From Toxorhynchites rutilus septentrionalis (taxonomy: Eukaryota > Arthropoda > Insecta > Diptera > Culicidae): a stretch of 64,000 nt of DNA. The position numbers and the translations under genes are program-made. Of this stretch, positions 33,193 through 45,470 are shown in pieces (the stretch's first letter is position 1; the number at the start of each line of letters is the position of its first letter). The stretch covers positions 82,191,935-82,255,934 of the forward strand of contig NC_073744.1 in NCBI RefSeq assembly GCF_029784135.1, written 5' to 3'. A model generated the notes under the pieces. That model had not been told where the DNA came from, did not search any database, and saw only the letters and a list, made by a program, of their open reading frames with translations.

Positions 33193-34207
33193 TACCGTTC
33201 TGAATCATATTTCGGAAAACATCATATTTCGGACACTTTGTTCTAATATTTTGAAATGCTTAATGCACTGATGATATAACTATCAAATTAATATCACAAT
33301 TGCTTCTTTAGAGTAATCTCTATCACTATATGATAGTTTCACTATCATTTCACATGAGAACTACATTTGAATTATAACATAATTGGCAGAAATCTTACAA
33401 CACTACTCATTATCGTTTGTGTTTGACTGGTCGTCTGGTCGTGTATCCGGTTCCATGCTGCTCGCTTTCAGCTCTCTAGAGCACTGAGAGCACAAGGCAG
33501 ACAATCGGATATCCCCGTCCGGGATATCTTAGGTAGCCGTGATCCTGATCTTCTGCTTCATCTATACCTGTTCCTCAGAAACGCCGATGTCAACGTTTAA
33601 TGATGTTTCCTTCGTTGTGTCCCTGTTTCATATCCCTCCTATCCGATCTATAAACTTTTACTTAGTTGCGGCAATACATACACACACTCTTTACAGATAC
33701 ACGGGCCAAAGGTTGTGCAGTCCACTGATGATTCAACAAGAGCCAAAGGTTGTACCGCTCATGACAACTCTACACGAGTTGATGATTGCGCCGGCTAGTG
33801 ACCATTCTATCCTGGATTCCTCGAGTCGAGAAGACGCACCACGCTAGATATGGGGTACATACTAGGGGGGCGTTGCTGATTAATGTTCAGCTGCATCCCA
33901 ATAGGAAGTATCCCGTGTCGGGCACACGTACAGAGCATTGGAGAAAGCAGCATCAAAATTACGAAAACACCTGCAATACTAACCTCGAGCCAATCGCGAG
34001 TAATCGGTTACATATTACTAACATAGATAATAAGAAAAACTGTCAAAATATTGAACTCCGGCCCCGTCAGGCTAACGCCATATGAGCCTTGATAAAAATA
34101 TATATTTTGGAAAAAAAAAAATTAACCTAATAATACCTGTGCATAAAGTTTAGCTCTGTTTTCGGCATCATATGCCTTAAGCGTCCGAAATATGATTCAG
34201 TGCGGTA
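33193..34207. mobile_element. TACCGTTCTGAATC-type MITE, copy A, with replaced centre
   Basis: The terminal repeats taccgttctgaatcatattt and the inverse of aaatatgattcagtgcggta match copies B (38948) and C (47550). The outer 230 bp (left) and about 90 bp (right) align with them. The centre (about 33425-34115) is foreign to the family, contains two overlapping 100-codon frames, and probably represents another insertion that replaced the core. Confidence 0.7.
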
Positions 34208-34439
34208 TGTTTCCTAATTAAAATCATAAATTAGATCAATTTTACAGATCTGAATGATAACATACAAACTCTCTTAATTATATTTTTACCAAACAAACTA
34301 TTTCCTAGAATAGTTTTAGATCACGCACAATCTCTGAAAGGAATTCAATTTCCCAACAGCATTGCTGATTGGAAAAGCCACAATGAAATGCTAAAGTAAT
34401 AATCTCATCACGCTGTTCATGTTGTGAGAAGCTTGATAG

Positions 34440-34720
34440 TATGATGTAATTTTGGATCGTTCAACACCCGAGTTGCCGCTCAAACTCAAAGTCGTTAAAC
34501 AGTGGCCAATTTCGGATGCCATTCACTTAGTTGATCCGTAGATTCATCATCCCAATCAAATCAGTTTGCTATTGCGAAATATTTTCCGAATTACTCGACT
34601 CGGACACAGATCGTCTAAGTAACAATGATACAACCCCGCTTTCACAGAACACAAAACTAGGCTGGCTAGTGTCTGGTGACTACAAGGAACCTAGTAAAAA
34701 TATTAACCTGGCAGTATCTT
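34440..34720 (+). pseudogene. BEL/Pao-type protease remnant
   Basis: Broken frames read DP-IHHPNQISLLL-RNIF followed by QNTKLGWLVSGDYKEP. These fit the end of the BEL/Pao aspartic protease and the adjoining TK-GW-VSG motif before the RT. A second remnant is at 45380. No LTRs were found. Confidence 0.5.
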
Positions 34721-34749
34721 GGCGATTGTATAGGTTCATCTACCAATGA

Positions 34750-35566
34750 TCTTTCTGCTGCCATACAAATGAAACACAAATTTCTACATCACTCGATAAT
34801 TAATCAAGCAAATGCAACTGAATGCATCTGGAGGTTTTAGGATGCAATAAATGTTTCTATGGTGGTTGGACACTCCACCCCTCTCTCTAAGGTGGGGGGG
34901 GGGGTTGTGCTGCCATACAAATGAAACCCAAATTTCTGCATTAATTAATGAAGCAAACGAAACCAAATTAGGTATATGGAGGTTTTATGGCGCAATAAAT
35001 GTTTTCACGGTGGTTAGACACTCCACCCCCCTCTCTAAGGGGGGGCTGCCATACAAATGAAACACAAATTTCTGCATAACTCGAGAATTAATCAATCAAA
35101 CGAAACCAAATTTGGCAAGTGGAGGTTTTAGGGTGCAATAAATGATTCTATGGCGGTTAGATACTTCTCCTCCCTCTCTTAGGGTGGGCTGTCATACAAA
35201 TGAAAAACAAATTTCTGCATAACTTGAAAACAAATCAAGCAAATGGAGCTAAATTTGACATGTGAAGATTTTAGGGGGCACGAAACGTTTTTATAGTCAA
35301 TAGACACTCCTGCCCCCTCTCTAAAGGGAAGAAGAGAGAGGGGTCTGTGTCCGAAAATAATCTGATATTATAATGATGAGTTTTGGTAGACGTACTAGGA
35401 TTTTTTAAGTAAAAGGTAAATTCAACGGGGTCGATTAGAAGATCAATCAATGTTCTGCAGTTCTGCGATTGGACTTATGAACTTGCGCTTAGTAAGAAAA
35501 CGTGAATGTGATAACAAAAAAAAAAACAAGTTTTGGGCGGGACGAAGTTTGCCGGGTCAGCTAGTT
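34750..35566 (-). repeat. Interspersed element with 143-bp tandem units, minus-strand copy
   Basis: Reverse orientation of the 39719-40681 element. It has four units with the anchor caaatttctgcat at 34778, 34930, 35066 and 35209, a G-run spacer of variable length, and the conserved head ctagctgacccggcaaactt (as its complement) at 35532-35566. The units are more diverged than in the other copy. Confidence 0.7.
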
Positions 35567-36510
35567 GTTTGATAAAAACACAAAATTCTTATCCAATACC
35601 ATCTTATAATATGGGAATAGCTGTTGTTTCAAGAGTAATTTGCGTCGGAAACGTCGGATTGTTTTGCGCCTATAGTGCGATTCGCAAATAAAGAATGTTT
35701 CCATAAATCCGTCTAACAAGGATTACCAGATATTTTTCTCTGAATTTTGATCGAGACCACAAATCCTTCCCTAGAACTAGATTCTGTAAAACCATCAGAG
35801 CTATTCAAATTGTGCCTCTTTTCATTGGGAAAGATCATCTGCTGTTCGAATCTTAGGAAAAAAAACCGGGTGGATAATGTCGAAGACATAAACGTATGAA
35901 TGAACGTCAATTTAGAAGAGTTATTGTAAACTTGTATTCTTACATTTAATATTGACAATCAACCCATTATTCACAACGAAGGAAAATTTAAAAAAATAAA
36001 CTTGTGCTGTGAGCCTGGGTCCTGGGTTCCGTGTGGTTGGTTTGGCGGTGCTATATCAACTTAACTATGTCGTCCGATACGAGTTATCGAGTAGTTTTTG
36101 CGATGTTTTCTCGTTGAGATGAGGCAATGATTTTTCATCTCTCTCCGATCGATTTCACTGCTGCTAATGCGAATTAGCGGCAGTTGATGATTGTGCGTTG
36201 ATTGTAGTTATCTCTCTCCTATTGCGTTACATAATTTGGATGATGAGATGTGCCTTCTCGAACAGGCCTGGATTCGTTGCCAAGCAGGGAATTTGTACAG
36301 GCAGACAATATGTGAAAAGTATGGATGTCCGACCGACACTCTCAAAGCCTCTTTACATAGTGCCAGCGACCGCTGAATCAGTCGAATTGATTAGAAACAA
36401 GTGCGAATCGGTTCTGAAAATTACATCCTACCTACTTTAAAGTATGTTTTCCAAAACATCCAGAACAAATTATGCAAACAACCTACAACCCTATCAATTG
36501 GATGATGCGT
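35567..36510. other. No gene recognised
   Basis: About 0.9 kb, partly of balanced composition (36000-36400). Frames of 60-80 codons on both strands have no recognisable content. Confidence 0.4.
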
Positions 36511-36512
36511 AT

Positions 36513-37800
36513 AGGGTAAATGATCTTGGTTTGTCCGCTTTGGGGTGTTTTTACGCAACGAGTAAATGCAAATTGATTTTTCTTCATCAAAATCACATAT
36601 AATCGATACGAGTTTGGGTTTGTCCAAAAAATTATCATGGTTTGTCCGGCTTTAGAAATTACCATTTTTGAGTGAAAACATTCGAATTCTCAAGTAGATG
36701 TTGCATTTATCATTGCTTGAGTTTACTGTCATCATAATTTTTTTTTATTCCATTTATTTATTTAAGGTTCATTAGCATTTTAGCAGTAAAGGAGCCGAAT
36801 TTTAGTCGTGTACATGTCACATGGTTATCATATCTATAATTAGCACATTACACAGTTGCCATTCGCCAGTATTCCTTCTATACCATTACATATGGTACAT
36901 TCACACAGTAGCCATTTAGGAGTAAGAGTATGCTTTCTGTTCTTCTATTATCCAGTTAGACCACCGGACAGCGGAGACAGTTGATTGATCATTGTAGAGT
37001 TATTTATAGAACAGCAGCCCGATGTGTCTTGCAGAGCAGAGCAGTTGTATGGATGAATCGATCTTATTTCGACCGTGGATCGATCTCCATCGCTGATGAT
37101 TGTTGCGTGAACGTAGCTATTCTGTAACAACACAAAGATGGTCAATGAGGGCCCTGAGTTTTGAACTCACGATCGATCGCTTACTAAGCGAACGCGCAAC
37201 CAATGTGGCTTCGGAGACTCCCTCTGTCATCATAATGAACCATTCATAATTTAGGCTTTGTATTTTCTTGTGCATTTGAAAAGTGTTCACCTCAACACAC
37301 TCAACATAGAGAAACTTTATTTCTGCTATACGCGAAGGACACAATTGTTGCCATAGCAATCATGTGGACAAAACATCATTATTGAATTGGACAACTCATG
37401 ATCAAAATTGATTTCATCAAAATGCCTTAATTTAATGGTTTAGCTATGTAAATCTGATCAAAATGGTGTGCAAGCATGATGTTTACAATATTTGTAGGTG
37501 TTATAATCCAGAAAAGGTCTGAATACGTGCGAAATAATCATCTGGTGATCGATTAAAAGTTAACTCGAATGAGGGGCGCATTGATACAAATAGAAGGTGT
37601 ATTTTATAACCCTTTAAAACATGTGATTCCGTAAAAATATACTATAAAACTACTGTAAATAATGAAAAAGACAATTTTATTTATATGTTTTGAACATTCC
37701 AATACCTGATTTGACAAAGGTGTGCTGAATTAGAGCATTCAAAAAAGTGGACAAACCATGATCATATTTTCGACTGGACAAGCCAAAATCATTTACCTTA
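36513..37800. mobile_element. TIR element (GGGTAAATGAT type) with nested SINE-1
   Basis: The left end gtatagggtaaatgatcttgg and the right end read inversely gtataaggtaaatgattttgg form 28-bp imperfect TIRs running into tttgtcc. Internal copies of catggtttgtcc and gacaaaccatgatc repeat the terminal motif. Subtracting the 486-bp SINE-1 and its target duplication leaves about 0.8 kb. There is no transposase. Confidence 0.7.
36738..37223 (-). mobile_element. SINE-1, full length, 12-bp perfect target duplication
   Basis: Bounded by CTGTCATCATAA at 36726-36737 and 37224-37235. The minus-strand head ggagtctccgaagccacattgg leads to the B box GTTCAAAACTC, and the T-rich left end is the A-tail. It is the cleanest member of the family here and defines its length (486 bp). 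Confidence 0.85.
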
Positions 37801-37905
37801 TACAAAAAATGCGAACTAATTGACACAACAATGAATAAAAAACGGATAAAAAGAAACATGTACGCTACGAATAATATTTAACCCAAGAGAACAATATATA
37901 TAAGT

Positions 37906-38655
37906 ACTAGCTGACCCGGCAAGCTTCGTCCCACCCAATTTTTTTTTGTTATCAATACCTCGAAACATTCACGTTTTCTTAATTACGATCATGGGTCCAA
38001 CCGCAGAACTGTTCATTGATTCATCTTCTAATTGACCATTTACAATTTACTTTGAATATAAATTTCCTAGGACTTCTACCAAAACTCGTCATTATAATAT
38101 CAGATTGTTTTCAGACACAATTATCGTTCAAGATTTTTCAATCACTTGCAAATAACATGTTTCTCCGTTACATCGAATAAATGTTTGATACAGAAAATAT
38201 GATAGAATAAAGATAGCCCTAAATCGGATAATTTCTTCTTCGAGTTTTGCTCTTATCAACACATTCGGCGATCCATTTTTATTTATATAGATAGAAGAAG
38301 ATATAGGAGTGCGTTTTATCACATTAAAATCTATTTCAACTTTCGAACAAAAATAAATATCGTTGGCGCAAACATCAAATGGACCAACAATCCATATAAT
38401 CATGCCATCATAGAAACATTTCTCGTACCCAGAAATCCTCGCATCCCAAACTTGGGTCCGTTTGTTTGATAAATTTTCAAATTATAAAGAAATTTGTATT
38501 TCATTTGTATGGAAGCCCACCTTAGAGAAGAGGAGAAGTGTCTATCTTAAACCTCCACATGCCAAATTTTGGTTCGTTTGCTTGAATAATTCTCGAGTTA
38601 TAAAGAAATTTGTGTTTCAATTGTTTTTCAGAAATCCATTTTTATGTATATAGAT
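37906..38655 (+). repeat. Copy of the ctagctgacccggc repeat family
   Basis: Starts tactagctgacccggcaagc and ends at a tatatagatgtag. It has only one and a half of the 143-bp units near its right end and a long unrelated middle (about 38000-38480). The class is not established; heads like this are common in arthropod genomes. Confidence 0.6.
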
Positions 38656-38947
38656 GTAGTCTACATTCGTTTGACGAAAACGAATAAATAAATACTAGTA
38701 AAATTAATTTATCTTAACGGCTTAAGACGTTCAAATATGAAAAGTTTACCCACGATTAACAATTCGGTCCTTGGCTATAAATTAAACTTTAAGCTATATA
38801 TCTGTTGATTGCATTTTGTTTAGTAATAAGGATGCGGAGAGTTATGCTGGCGTTCTACTCTAGATAGTGAATTCCATTTATTAATGACATTCTGAATTGT
38901 TCGGTTGAGCGAAAACATAATTTCAGGTGTTCACAATCAAACTTGTA

Positions 38948-39611
38948 TACCGTTTTGAATCATATTTCGGACAACATCATATTTCGGACACTTTGTTCTA
39001 ATATCTTGAAATGCTTGATGCACTGATGATATAACTATAAAATTAATATCACAATTGCTCATTTAGAGTAATCCCTGGGTTTCACTATCACTTCATTTGC
39101 GAATTACATTTGAAGTATTACATAGTAGGAATAAATCCATCCAAAATCCAAAATCCACTCTTTATTGTTTGTGTTTGACGTTTGCTTAGCGTGAGCATGT
39201 AGAATTTACCCGTTAATCAATATTTAAATTTCTCCCGTGTTTCATCATTTCTCATTATCGTTAACAGTTTGCTGTGATTGCTTGGTAAGTGTTTCGCAGT
39301 TGACTATGAAATATAATCAAGTGTAATGTAATTTTCGTAAAAAAAAAAAAATAAAAGGGTCCGAAATTTGAATTCAATCTGTCCGAAATTTGATTTAGTG
39401 TCCGAAGTTTGATTCTTATTCGCATCATTGTAAAGCATTTTACTCGATGATTTTTTTATGCTTTCAATCAAATAGGTACCAAAGCAGAAAGCTTAAAAGC
39501 ATATTGAACTAATTTATTAAAAATATCAACCAAATAACACCTGTGCATAAAGGTTAGATCTGTTTTCTACATCATATGCCTTAAGCGTCCGAAATATGAT
39601 TCAGAACGGTA
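38948..39611. mobile_element. TACCGTTCTGAATC-type MITE, copy B
   Basis: 664 bp with TIRs taccgttttgaatcatattt and the inverse of aaatatgattcagaacggta. The middle contains repeated gtccgaaatttga and gtccgaagtttga phrases echoing the TIR. It aligns along nearly its whole length with copy C. Confidence 0.8.
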
Positions 39612-39718
39612 CTCATATTGACATTTCAGTTTATGATCAATTCCATGTCCTCGTATGAATGTGGGAGAAATTTGAAATTTGACATATGAACAAGTGGTAA
39701 TCAAAATATATTATGTAC

Positions 39719-40681
39719 TAGCTAACCCGGCTAACTTCGTCCCGCCCATTTACTTGATTAATTCTCGAGTAATGCAGAAATTTGTGTTTTATTTGTATGG
39801 CAGCCACCCTTAAGAGATGGGGGAGGGGTATCTAACCACCATAGAAACATTCATTGCACCCTAAAGTTTCCATATGCCTAATTTGGTTTAATTTGCTTGA
39901 TTAATTCTCGGGTAATGCAAAAATTTGTGTTTCATTTGTACGGCAGCCCCCTCTAAGAGAGGGGGAAAGAGTATCTTAACACCATAGAAACATTTATTGC
40001 ATCCTAAAACCTCCACATGCCAAATTTGGTTTCATTTGCTTGATTAATTCTCGAGTAATGCAGAAATTTGTGTTTCATTTGTATGGCAGCCCCCCCTTTG
40101 AGTGGGGGAAGGACTGTCTAACCACCATAGAAACATTTATTGCACCCTAAAACTTTCACATGCCAACTTTGGTTTCGTTTGATTGATTAATTTCCGAGTA
40201 ATGCAAAAAATTGTGTTTCATTTGTATGGCAGCCCCCTCTAAGAGAGGGGGAAGGAGTATCTTATCACCATAGAAACATTTATTGCATCCTAAAATCTCC
40301 ACATGCCAAATTTGGTTTCATTTGCTTGATTAATTCTCGAGTAATGCAGAAATTTGTGTTTCATTTGTATGGCAGCCCCCCCTTTGAGTGGGGGAAGGAC
40401 TGTCTAACCATTATAGAAACATTTATTGCACCCTAAAACTTTCACATGCCAACTTTGGTTTCGTTTGCTTGGTTAATTTCCGAGTAATGCAGAAATTTGT
40501 GTTTCATTTGTATGGCAGCCCCCCCTTAGAGAGGGGGGAGGGGTCTCAAAATATCACGAAAACCTTCCCCGGCCCCAAAACCCCCTACATACCAATTTTC
40601 ATGTCGATCGGTTCAGTAGTTTCCGAGTCTATAAGAATCAGACAGACAGACAGACATCACTCCATTTATATATATATAGAT
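39719..40681 (+). repeat. Interspersed element with six regular 143-bp tandem units
   Basis: Head tagctaacccggctaacttc; tail gacagacagacagacatcac then tatatatatag. The anchor ttgtgt falls at exactly 143-bp steps (39781, 39924, 40067, 40210, 40353, 40496). Units 2 and 4 share one C/G-run spacer (ctaagagaggggg), units 3 and 5 another (tttgagtggggg), so the array grew as a dimer. The 159-codon frame at 40388 is a by-product of the repeat. Confidence 0.8.
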
Positions 40682-42077
40682 TCATATCGTTCATTTTTCT
40701 CAATTGAGTCAGAAATTATTAAAATGTATCCAACTGCTATGACGTTTCAAATATCTGCTTGTCACATTCTACAACCAAAATGCGAAACAATTGAAAAAAC
40801 AACTGTCCTCCAACGTCGTAGGAGCTCGCTCAATAGTATTACTCAATATGCTCGCCGTCAGCACTGACAGCAGTTTCCGTCAGACGTCGACAATTGAAAT
40901 TGATTAAACATTCACGTTTTTTGCTTGTGATATAATAAATCTACCTGCGGTACCATGTCCGTTATCAGCAGGACAGCACACCGTATATGGTGTACTTAAT
41001 ATCCACTTCGTGCTACCTGTAGTCACAAGCACCTGCGGTGAGGTGGAGTGAAGTTCGATTGGTGCTATGGTATTCGACGGTTTCCATTAGCGAAATACCC
41101 ATGAATACTAACGACATACTCAAATATATATTTTTTAAATTGCACTTTTGTGTAGTACTATATATTCCACGTATAAACGGCGAAATTTGACGTAGTTGAT
41201 GATCTGTATCATGAGTGTTCTGAAAATCCTATAGTTCTAACATCCAGCTGCAACGGATGCGGGAAACATGAAGGCATTACCCAGCTCGTGAGTAACTTCG
41301 ACTGGTTATATGCAAAAATCACCGTAACCTTACCCTACTTATATTGCGTAATGAACCTGTACTGCTCCTTCAGTGCGGGTCATAAAAACATCAAAGTGTC
41401 AATCGATTAAACCACATGGCGCTTCATGGATTCATAGTGAAGCAGAAAAAACATATAATTTTGCCCTAGTGGTGAGCCTTTTGACGCAGTGGGGCAAAAT
41501 TTGCGACACAGTGGGAAATTCAGAGATGAAAATGGGGAGAACAAAGCATCGTGAGGTAAATTGCTAGTGGCGTTTGTCATAAAATCCAATAGAGTCGTTT
41601 TCTTTCAAAAATTCTGATTTGTATCAATTAATAGGGAATATTTCTACACATCTATCGCAATGAATCATATTTTGTTTTGAGATAAGCAATTGAATAATTG
41701 TGAAATGTAAAAAAATTCAGAATCCCGATTTCCTTTACTCCCCTCTTGGGTGATTTTACGATTTTTTTTTTGATGTTTTTTTTTAAAACTCAAACTTTGA
41801 CGGCTGTGCGACAGCAGTAAATGAAGTCCGAATCGACATTTTTTATCAAGTTCCCTTTGGAAATTCGAGATGGCCATTTTCATTGGCACTCTAATGCATA
41901 TCTCTCCGTACTGATCAAGAAGCCAATCAAACTATTAGACGATAAAAAGTCTGCAGCCTGCGGGAGTTTCAAGGTCATCGATCCAGCATAACCACGAATA
42001 TCATCATAACATCATCAACATAGTCAACGAGTTTGAATTTCCTGTCATCTAACGGACAACCGTCACCTATTGCCTTC
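40682..42077. other. Unassigned; includes a coding-like block on the minus strand
   Basis: No gene recognised. At about 41895-42045 (minus) a frame reading LPQAADFLSSNSLIGFL-STERYA matches the block at 20850-21002. It is interrupted at 42078 by the hAT-like insertion and may resume at 46355-46512. Confidence 0.35.
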
Positions 42078-43119
42078 GTGTAATCCAGGGATTCTCAAAG
42101 TGGTCGATATCGACCCCTTGGGGTCGATGTTGGTTTCCCAGGGGTCGACAAAAACAAAAACTGATTTTTGGGGTCGACGAGATCTAAAAATCGACCCCTA
42201 CTTATTAACACAAATTCTTATTTCGAACTTTTAAGATACTGTGTAAGTTGTTTTACGTGAACTAACATGACTAATATTAGGGAAAAAGGATTATTGCTGT
42301 AATTCGTATTAATAATTATTAATTACAAGGGGCTGTGCACATACCACGTGGACAGAAAAAGCACAATTTAAGATGGCCCCCTTCCCCTCCGTGAACAAGC
42401 GTGGAAATTTTCTTTACCCCTTCCCCTGTTGTCAACGTGGACATTCTTTTTTTGGAAATAATCATTAGAATGATTGAATTGTTCTGAAATTCCATTTCGA
42501 GCTTTTATTATTCAATCCTTTGCGGACGTTTATCTGCTCTCAGTCACACAGCAAATAATCATACTAATCTCATACTTTATTGAACAATATATCAGTTTAC
42601 ACTTTTTCTCATCGAATCTCAATGTCTAATGAACCTGTCCACGAGTAAATATAGAGCTTAAATAGATAATAGATAACGGAATAACAAAAAATAATCAGCG
42701 TGGAAAGATGAGAGGATACTCACGATGCTGAGCAGATATGATATATCGTAGATAACAACCGTAGTAAAAAGGTCGAGACAAGGCGGCACCAAATTTTATT
42801 ATAAATGCATAAATAATTTACAATATGAATACGGTACGACAATTTTTATGAAAATTGTATAAAAATTGAGTAGAAAATGGAATTTTAAGATGATTTTTGG
42901 AACGTTGTAACTTTGTAAAAATCATCGAATGAATATGGGATACAAATATTTTTAAACATTCAACTTTCAAGATTTGAAACACTCTATGTATACATTCTTA
43001 TCTTTATGTGTGTAAGTGTAGTGGACAGAAATATCGGGAAGAAATAGATAAACCGATTTCTTCCTATGTTTCCTTAGCTTTTTTAAACTAACAGAATAAT
43101 GTTCTAACAAAGTCAAAAG

Positions 43120-43627
43120 TGGGGGTCTTCGTAGCCACTTGGTTACGCGTTCGCTTACTAAGCGATCGATCGTGAGTTCAAACTCAGGGCCCTCAATTGA
43201 CCATCTTTGTGTTGTTATAGAATAACTATGTCCACGCAACCATCATCAGCTATGGAGATCGATCCACGGTGGAACAAAGATCGATTCATCCATACAACTG
43301 CTCTGCTCTGCAAGAAACATCGGGCTGCTGTTCTATAAATAACCCAACAATGATCAATATCAACTAGAGACGAATGAACTCTCAGAGTTTAAAGTCTCTC
43401 TAATTCAATACCTTCCTTCCTTCCAATATCAACTGTCTCCGCTGTCCGGTTTGCTGAACAATGAAAGAACAGATAGAATACCCTTACGCCTAAATGGCTA
43501 CTACTTCTACTGTGTAATTTACAATTTATAGAAACATAAACATATGTACATGTACACGATAAAAACCCGGCTCTGTTACAGATAAAATGCTAATGAGCCT
43601 GATAAATAAATAAATGGGATAAAAAAA
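43120..43627 (+). mobile_element. SINE-1, plus strand, with nested mini-retroposon
   Basis: Target duplication AAAGTCAAAAG at 43109-43119 and 43628-43638. The head gggggtcttcgtagccactt contains ttggttacgcg, followed by the B box GTTCAAACTC, and the tail is aataaataaatgggataaaa. A 59-bp insertion at 43366-43424 duplicated AATATCAACT. Confidence 0.85.
43366..43424 (+). mobile_element. Ultrashort retroposon-like insertion, copy 2
   Basis: 59 bp between perfect 10-bp repeats AATATCAACT (43356-43365, 43425-43434). The core AGAGACGAATGAACTCTCAG followed by agtttaaagtctctctaatt and caata is the same as copy 1 apart from one base; the tail is a ccttccttcc microsatellite. Other SINE-1 copies lack it. 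Confidence 0.75.
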
Positions 43628-43970
43628 AAGTCAAAAGCAATTTCAAGCTTGTCAGCTTTCAATTGATTCTTAGAATGTTTTAGTAAGAAAAAATTTCGAT
43701 AGAATACTTTCGTCTTTGATGATGAATATTTTATATGTGTTTATATGTATATGTGTGAGTACCTTCACTGCTTGCAATTCCCATACCAATAATCGCATGA
43801 AAACGAATGTTACGAATCGTCCAATCCAAGGCTACGCATGGCACTTTGCACTTCTGATAAAGTTTGCGATGAAGTGCTCCTTTAATTAACTCGAAACTTT
43901 GACGGATCAGCTATGAAAAAAATTATGAACGTTCGCTGGAGTTTTTGGGATGCACCATATTTAAAATTTG

Positions 43971-44238
43971 TGCTCCCGTGGCCGAGTGGTTAGCGTCATA
44001 ACTAACATGCCGGGTTTTCGGGTTCGATTCCCTGGTCGGGGGAATTTTTCGTCAAAGAAATTTCCTCCGACTTGCACTGTGATCACGCGTATTCTAGAGC
44101 TTGCCACTCAGAATGCATTCAAGGCGTGTTATTTGGCATAGAAATCTCAACTAAGTACTAATAAAAATGACGCAAGTAATACTACGTTGAGACGGCGAAG
44201 TTCCTCTAGGAACGTTAGTGCCATTGAAGAAGAAGAAG
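43971..44238 (+). mobile_element. SINE-2 (tRNA-derived), intact, 14-bp perfect target duplication
   Basis: Flanked by ATATTTAAAATTTG (43957-43970, 44239-44252). The head tgctcccgtggccgagtggt has the A box TGGCCGAGTGG, and GGTTCGATTCC is a perfect B box. The body contains gacttgcactgtgatcacgc and the tail is a gaa microsatellite. 268 bp. It resembles the Feilai class of mosquito SINEs in layout, though I do not claim identity. Confidence 0.9.
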
Positions 44239-44649
44239 ATATTTAAAATTTGTCTGCTAGAATTGATACTTACTGCAAGTTTGTAAAATTACACTTCACT
44301 ACAATAATTTGTTTTTGGCGCTTTCTTGGAATCGATGTAGACATTTTTAATGTTTTTTTTTGTCGTTAAAGCAACTAATGAACCTTAAACAAAATTTATC
44401 GAAGTTTGCAAAACTGCCGTTCGATTTGCTTTGCGATTATATTTATGGACATATTAATGATCAAATAGGGTATTTTTACATTCTATCAAAACTCCTACAA
44501 TGAGCTGTGAGTTAATAGGATTTTCTATTGACTTGGCTAGTAAAATACTACGTCAGTCTTCATAAGATTAGAAAAAATAAAAATAAACTGATTTTTTTTA
44601 TTTCTGCAGATATTTTTCTATACTACATCTATTACGAGGGCTTTCATAG

Positions 44650-44765
44650 TAATGTAATGTTCGATTACGAAGCGAATGGTCATGAGTTCAAAACTGAGGG
44701 AACTCAATAAACAATCTTTTTGTTCATTACATCCACGCAACCAGAGATGCCAATGAAATTTTTGA
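44650..44765 (+). mobile_element. Diverged SINE-1 head fragment
   Basis: acgaagcgaatggtcatgag, then ttcaaaactgagg and tccacgcaacc parallel the SINE-1 B-box region, with about a quarter of bases changed. No tail. Confidence 0.45.
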
Positions 44766-45369
44766 AATAGCTGGAAAAATTTAAAAAACTGGTAAAAGCT
44801 GGAAGGGATAGTTTTTTTTTACAATTTTGTTTATATTAGCAAAAAAATACGATATAAAGGAATAGTGTCTGCAAGTAGCATTTTTAATGTTCGTTATCCT
44901 GTTTTGTTATCATACATTGAAATATTATGCTTTTGTTTTACATTTTGTGTCATTCTAACTAACCTTGACTTTTCTTTATGCATGTTTACATAATTTTTGA
45001 AAGCTAGAATTCCTCGCATAGGTTTTGTTCTCGTTATACTTTATAGTTTGTATTCTGGAAACAACTGTTCAACGGTCGCTAAGAAATGCGTCAGCATCAG
45101 AATTGTTGTAATATTTTTTCTCAATTAGATTCGAGAGAAACTGTTGTCACAACTTTTCATGATACAATACATCCCCAAAAGTTCCTTGTTACAGTTAAGT
45201 CACTAAAATCTAGGTTTCGGATCTCCAAAATTTATTATCTGTAAGACTTTCTATAAGAGCCAAATACGCCTTCTAGTACGAATGAATGACAGGATGTCTC
45301 GTAATATCGGCGCAGATAGTTAGATCAAAGCATATTTATGAATACCGCCGAAACCTGTTCAACTGAGCA

Positions 45370-45470
45370 TTGATTATGGTATCCGATTTCTACAGAACGC
45401 AAAACTTGTTTGGGTAGTATCTGGCGGCTACAAGGAACCTAGTCAAAACAATTAACCTACAGTATCAACG
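45370..45470 (+). pseudogene. BEL/Pao-type protease remnant, second
   Basis: Reads LQNAKLVWVVSGGYKEPSQNN before a stop, matching QNTKLGWLVSGDYKEPSKN at 34.65 kb. Both are short relics with the same flanking ctaccgat-atctttctg. Confidence 0.5.

Noticed and set aside
40388..40867. 159-codon frame
   Set aside because: It lies mostly in the 143-bp tandem units and the tail of the repeat; length follows from the repeat, not from coding.
43010..44640. Inverted pair of similar frames (43010-43119 minus, 44528-44640 plus)
   Set aside because: Similarity is loose and AT-driven; I could not align the DNA well enough to claim an inverted repeat.
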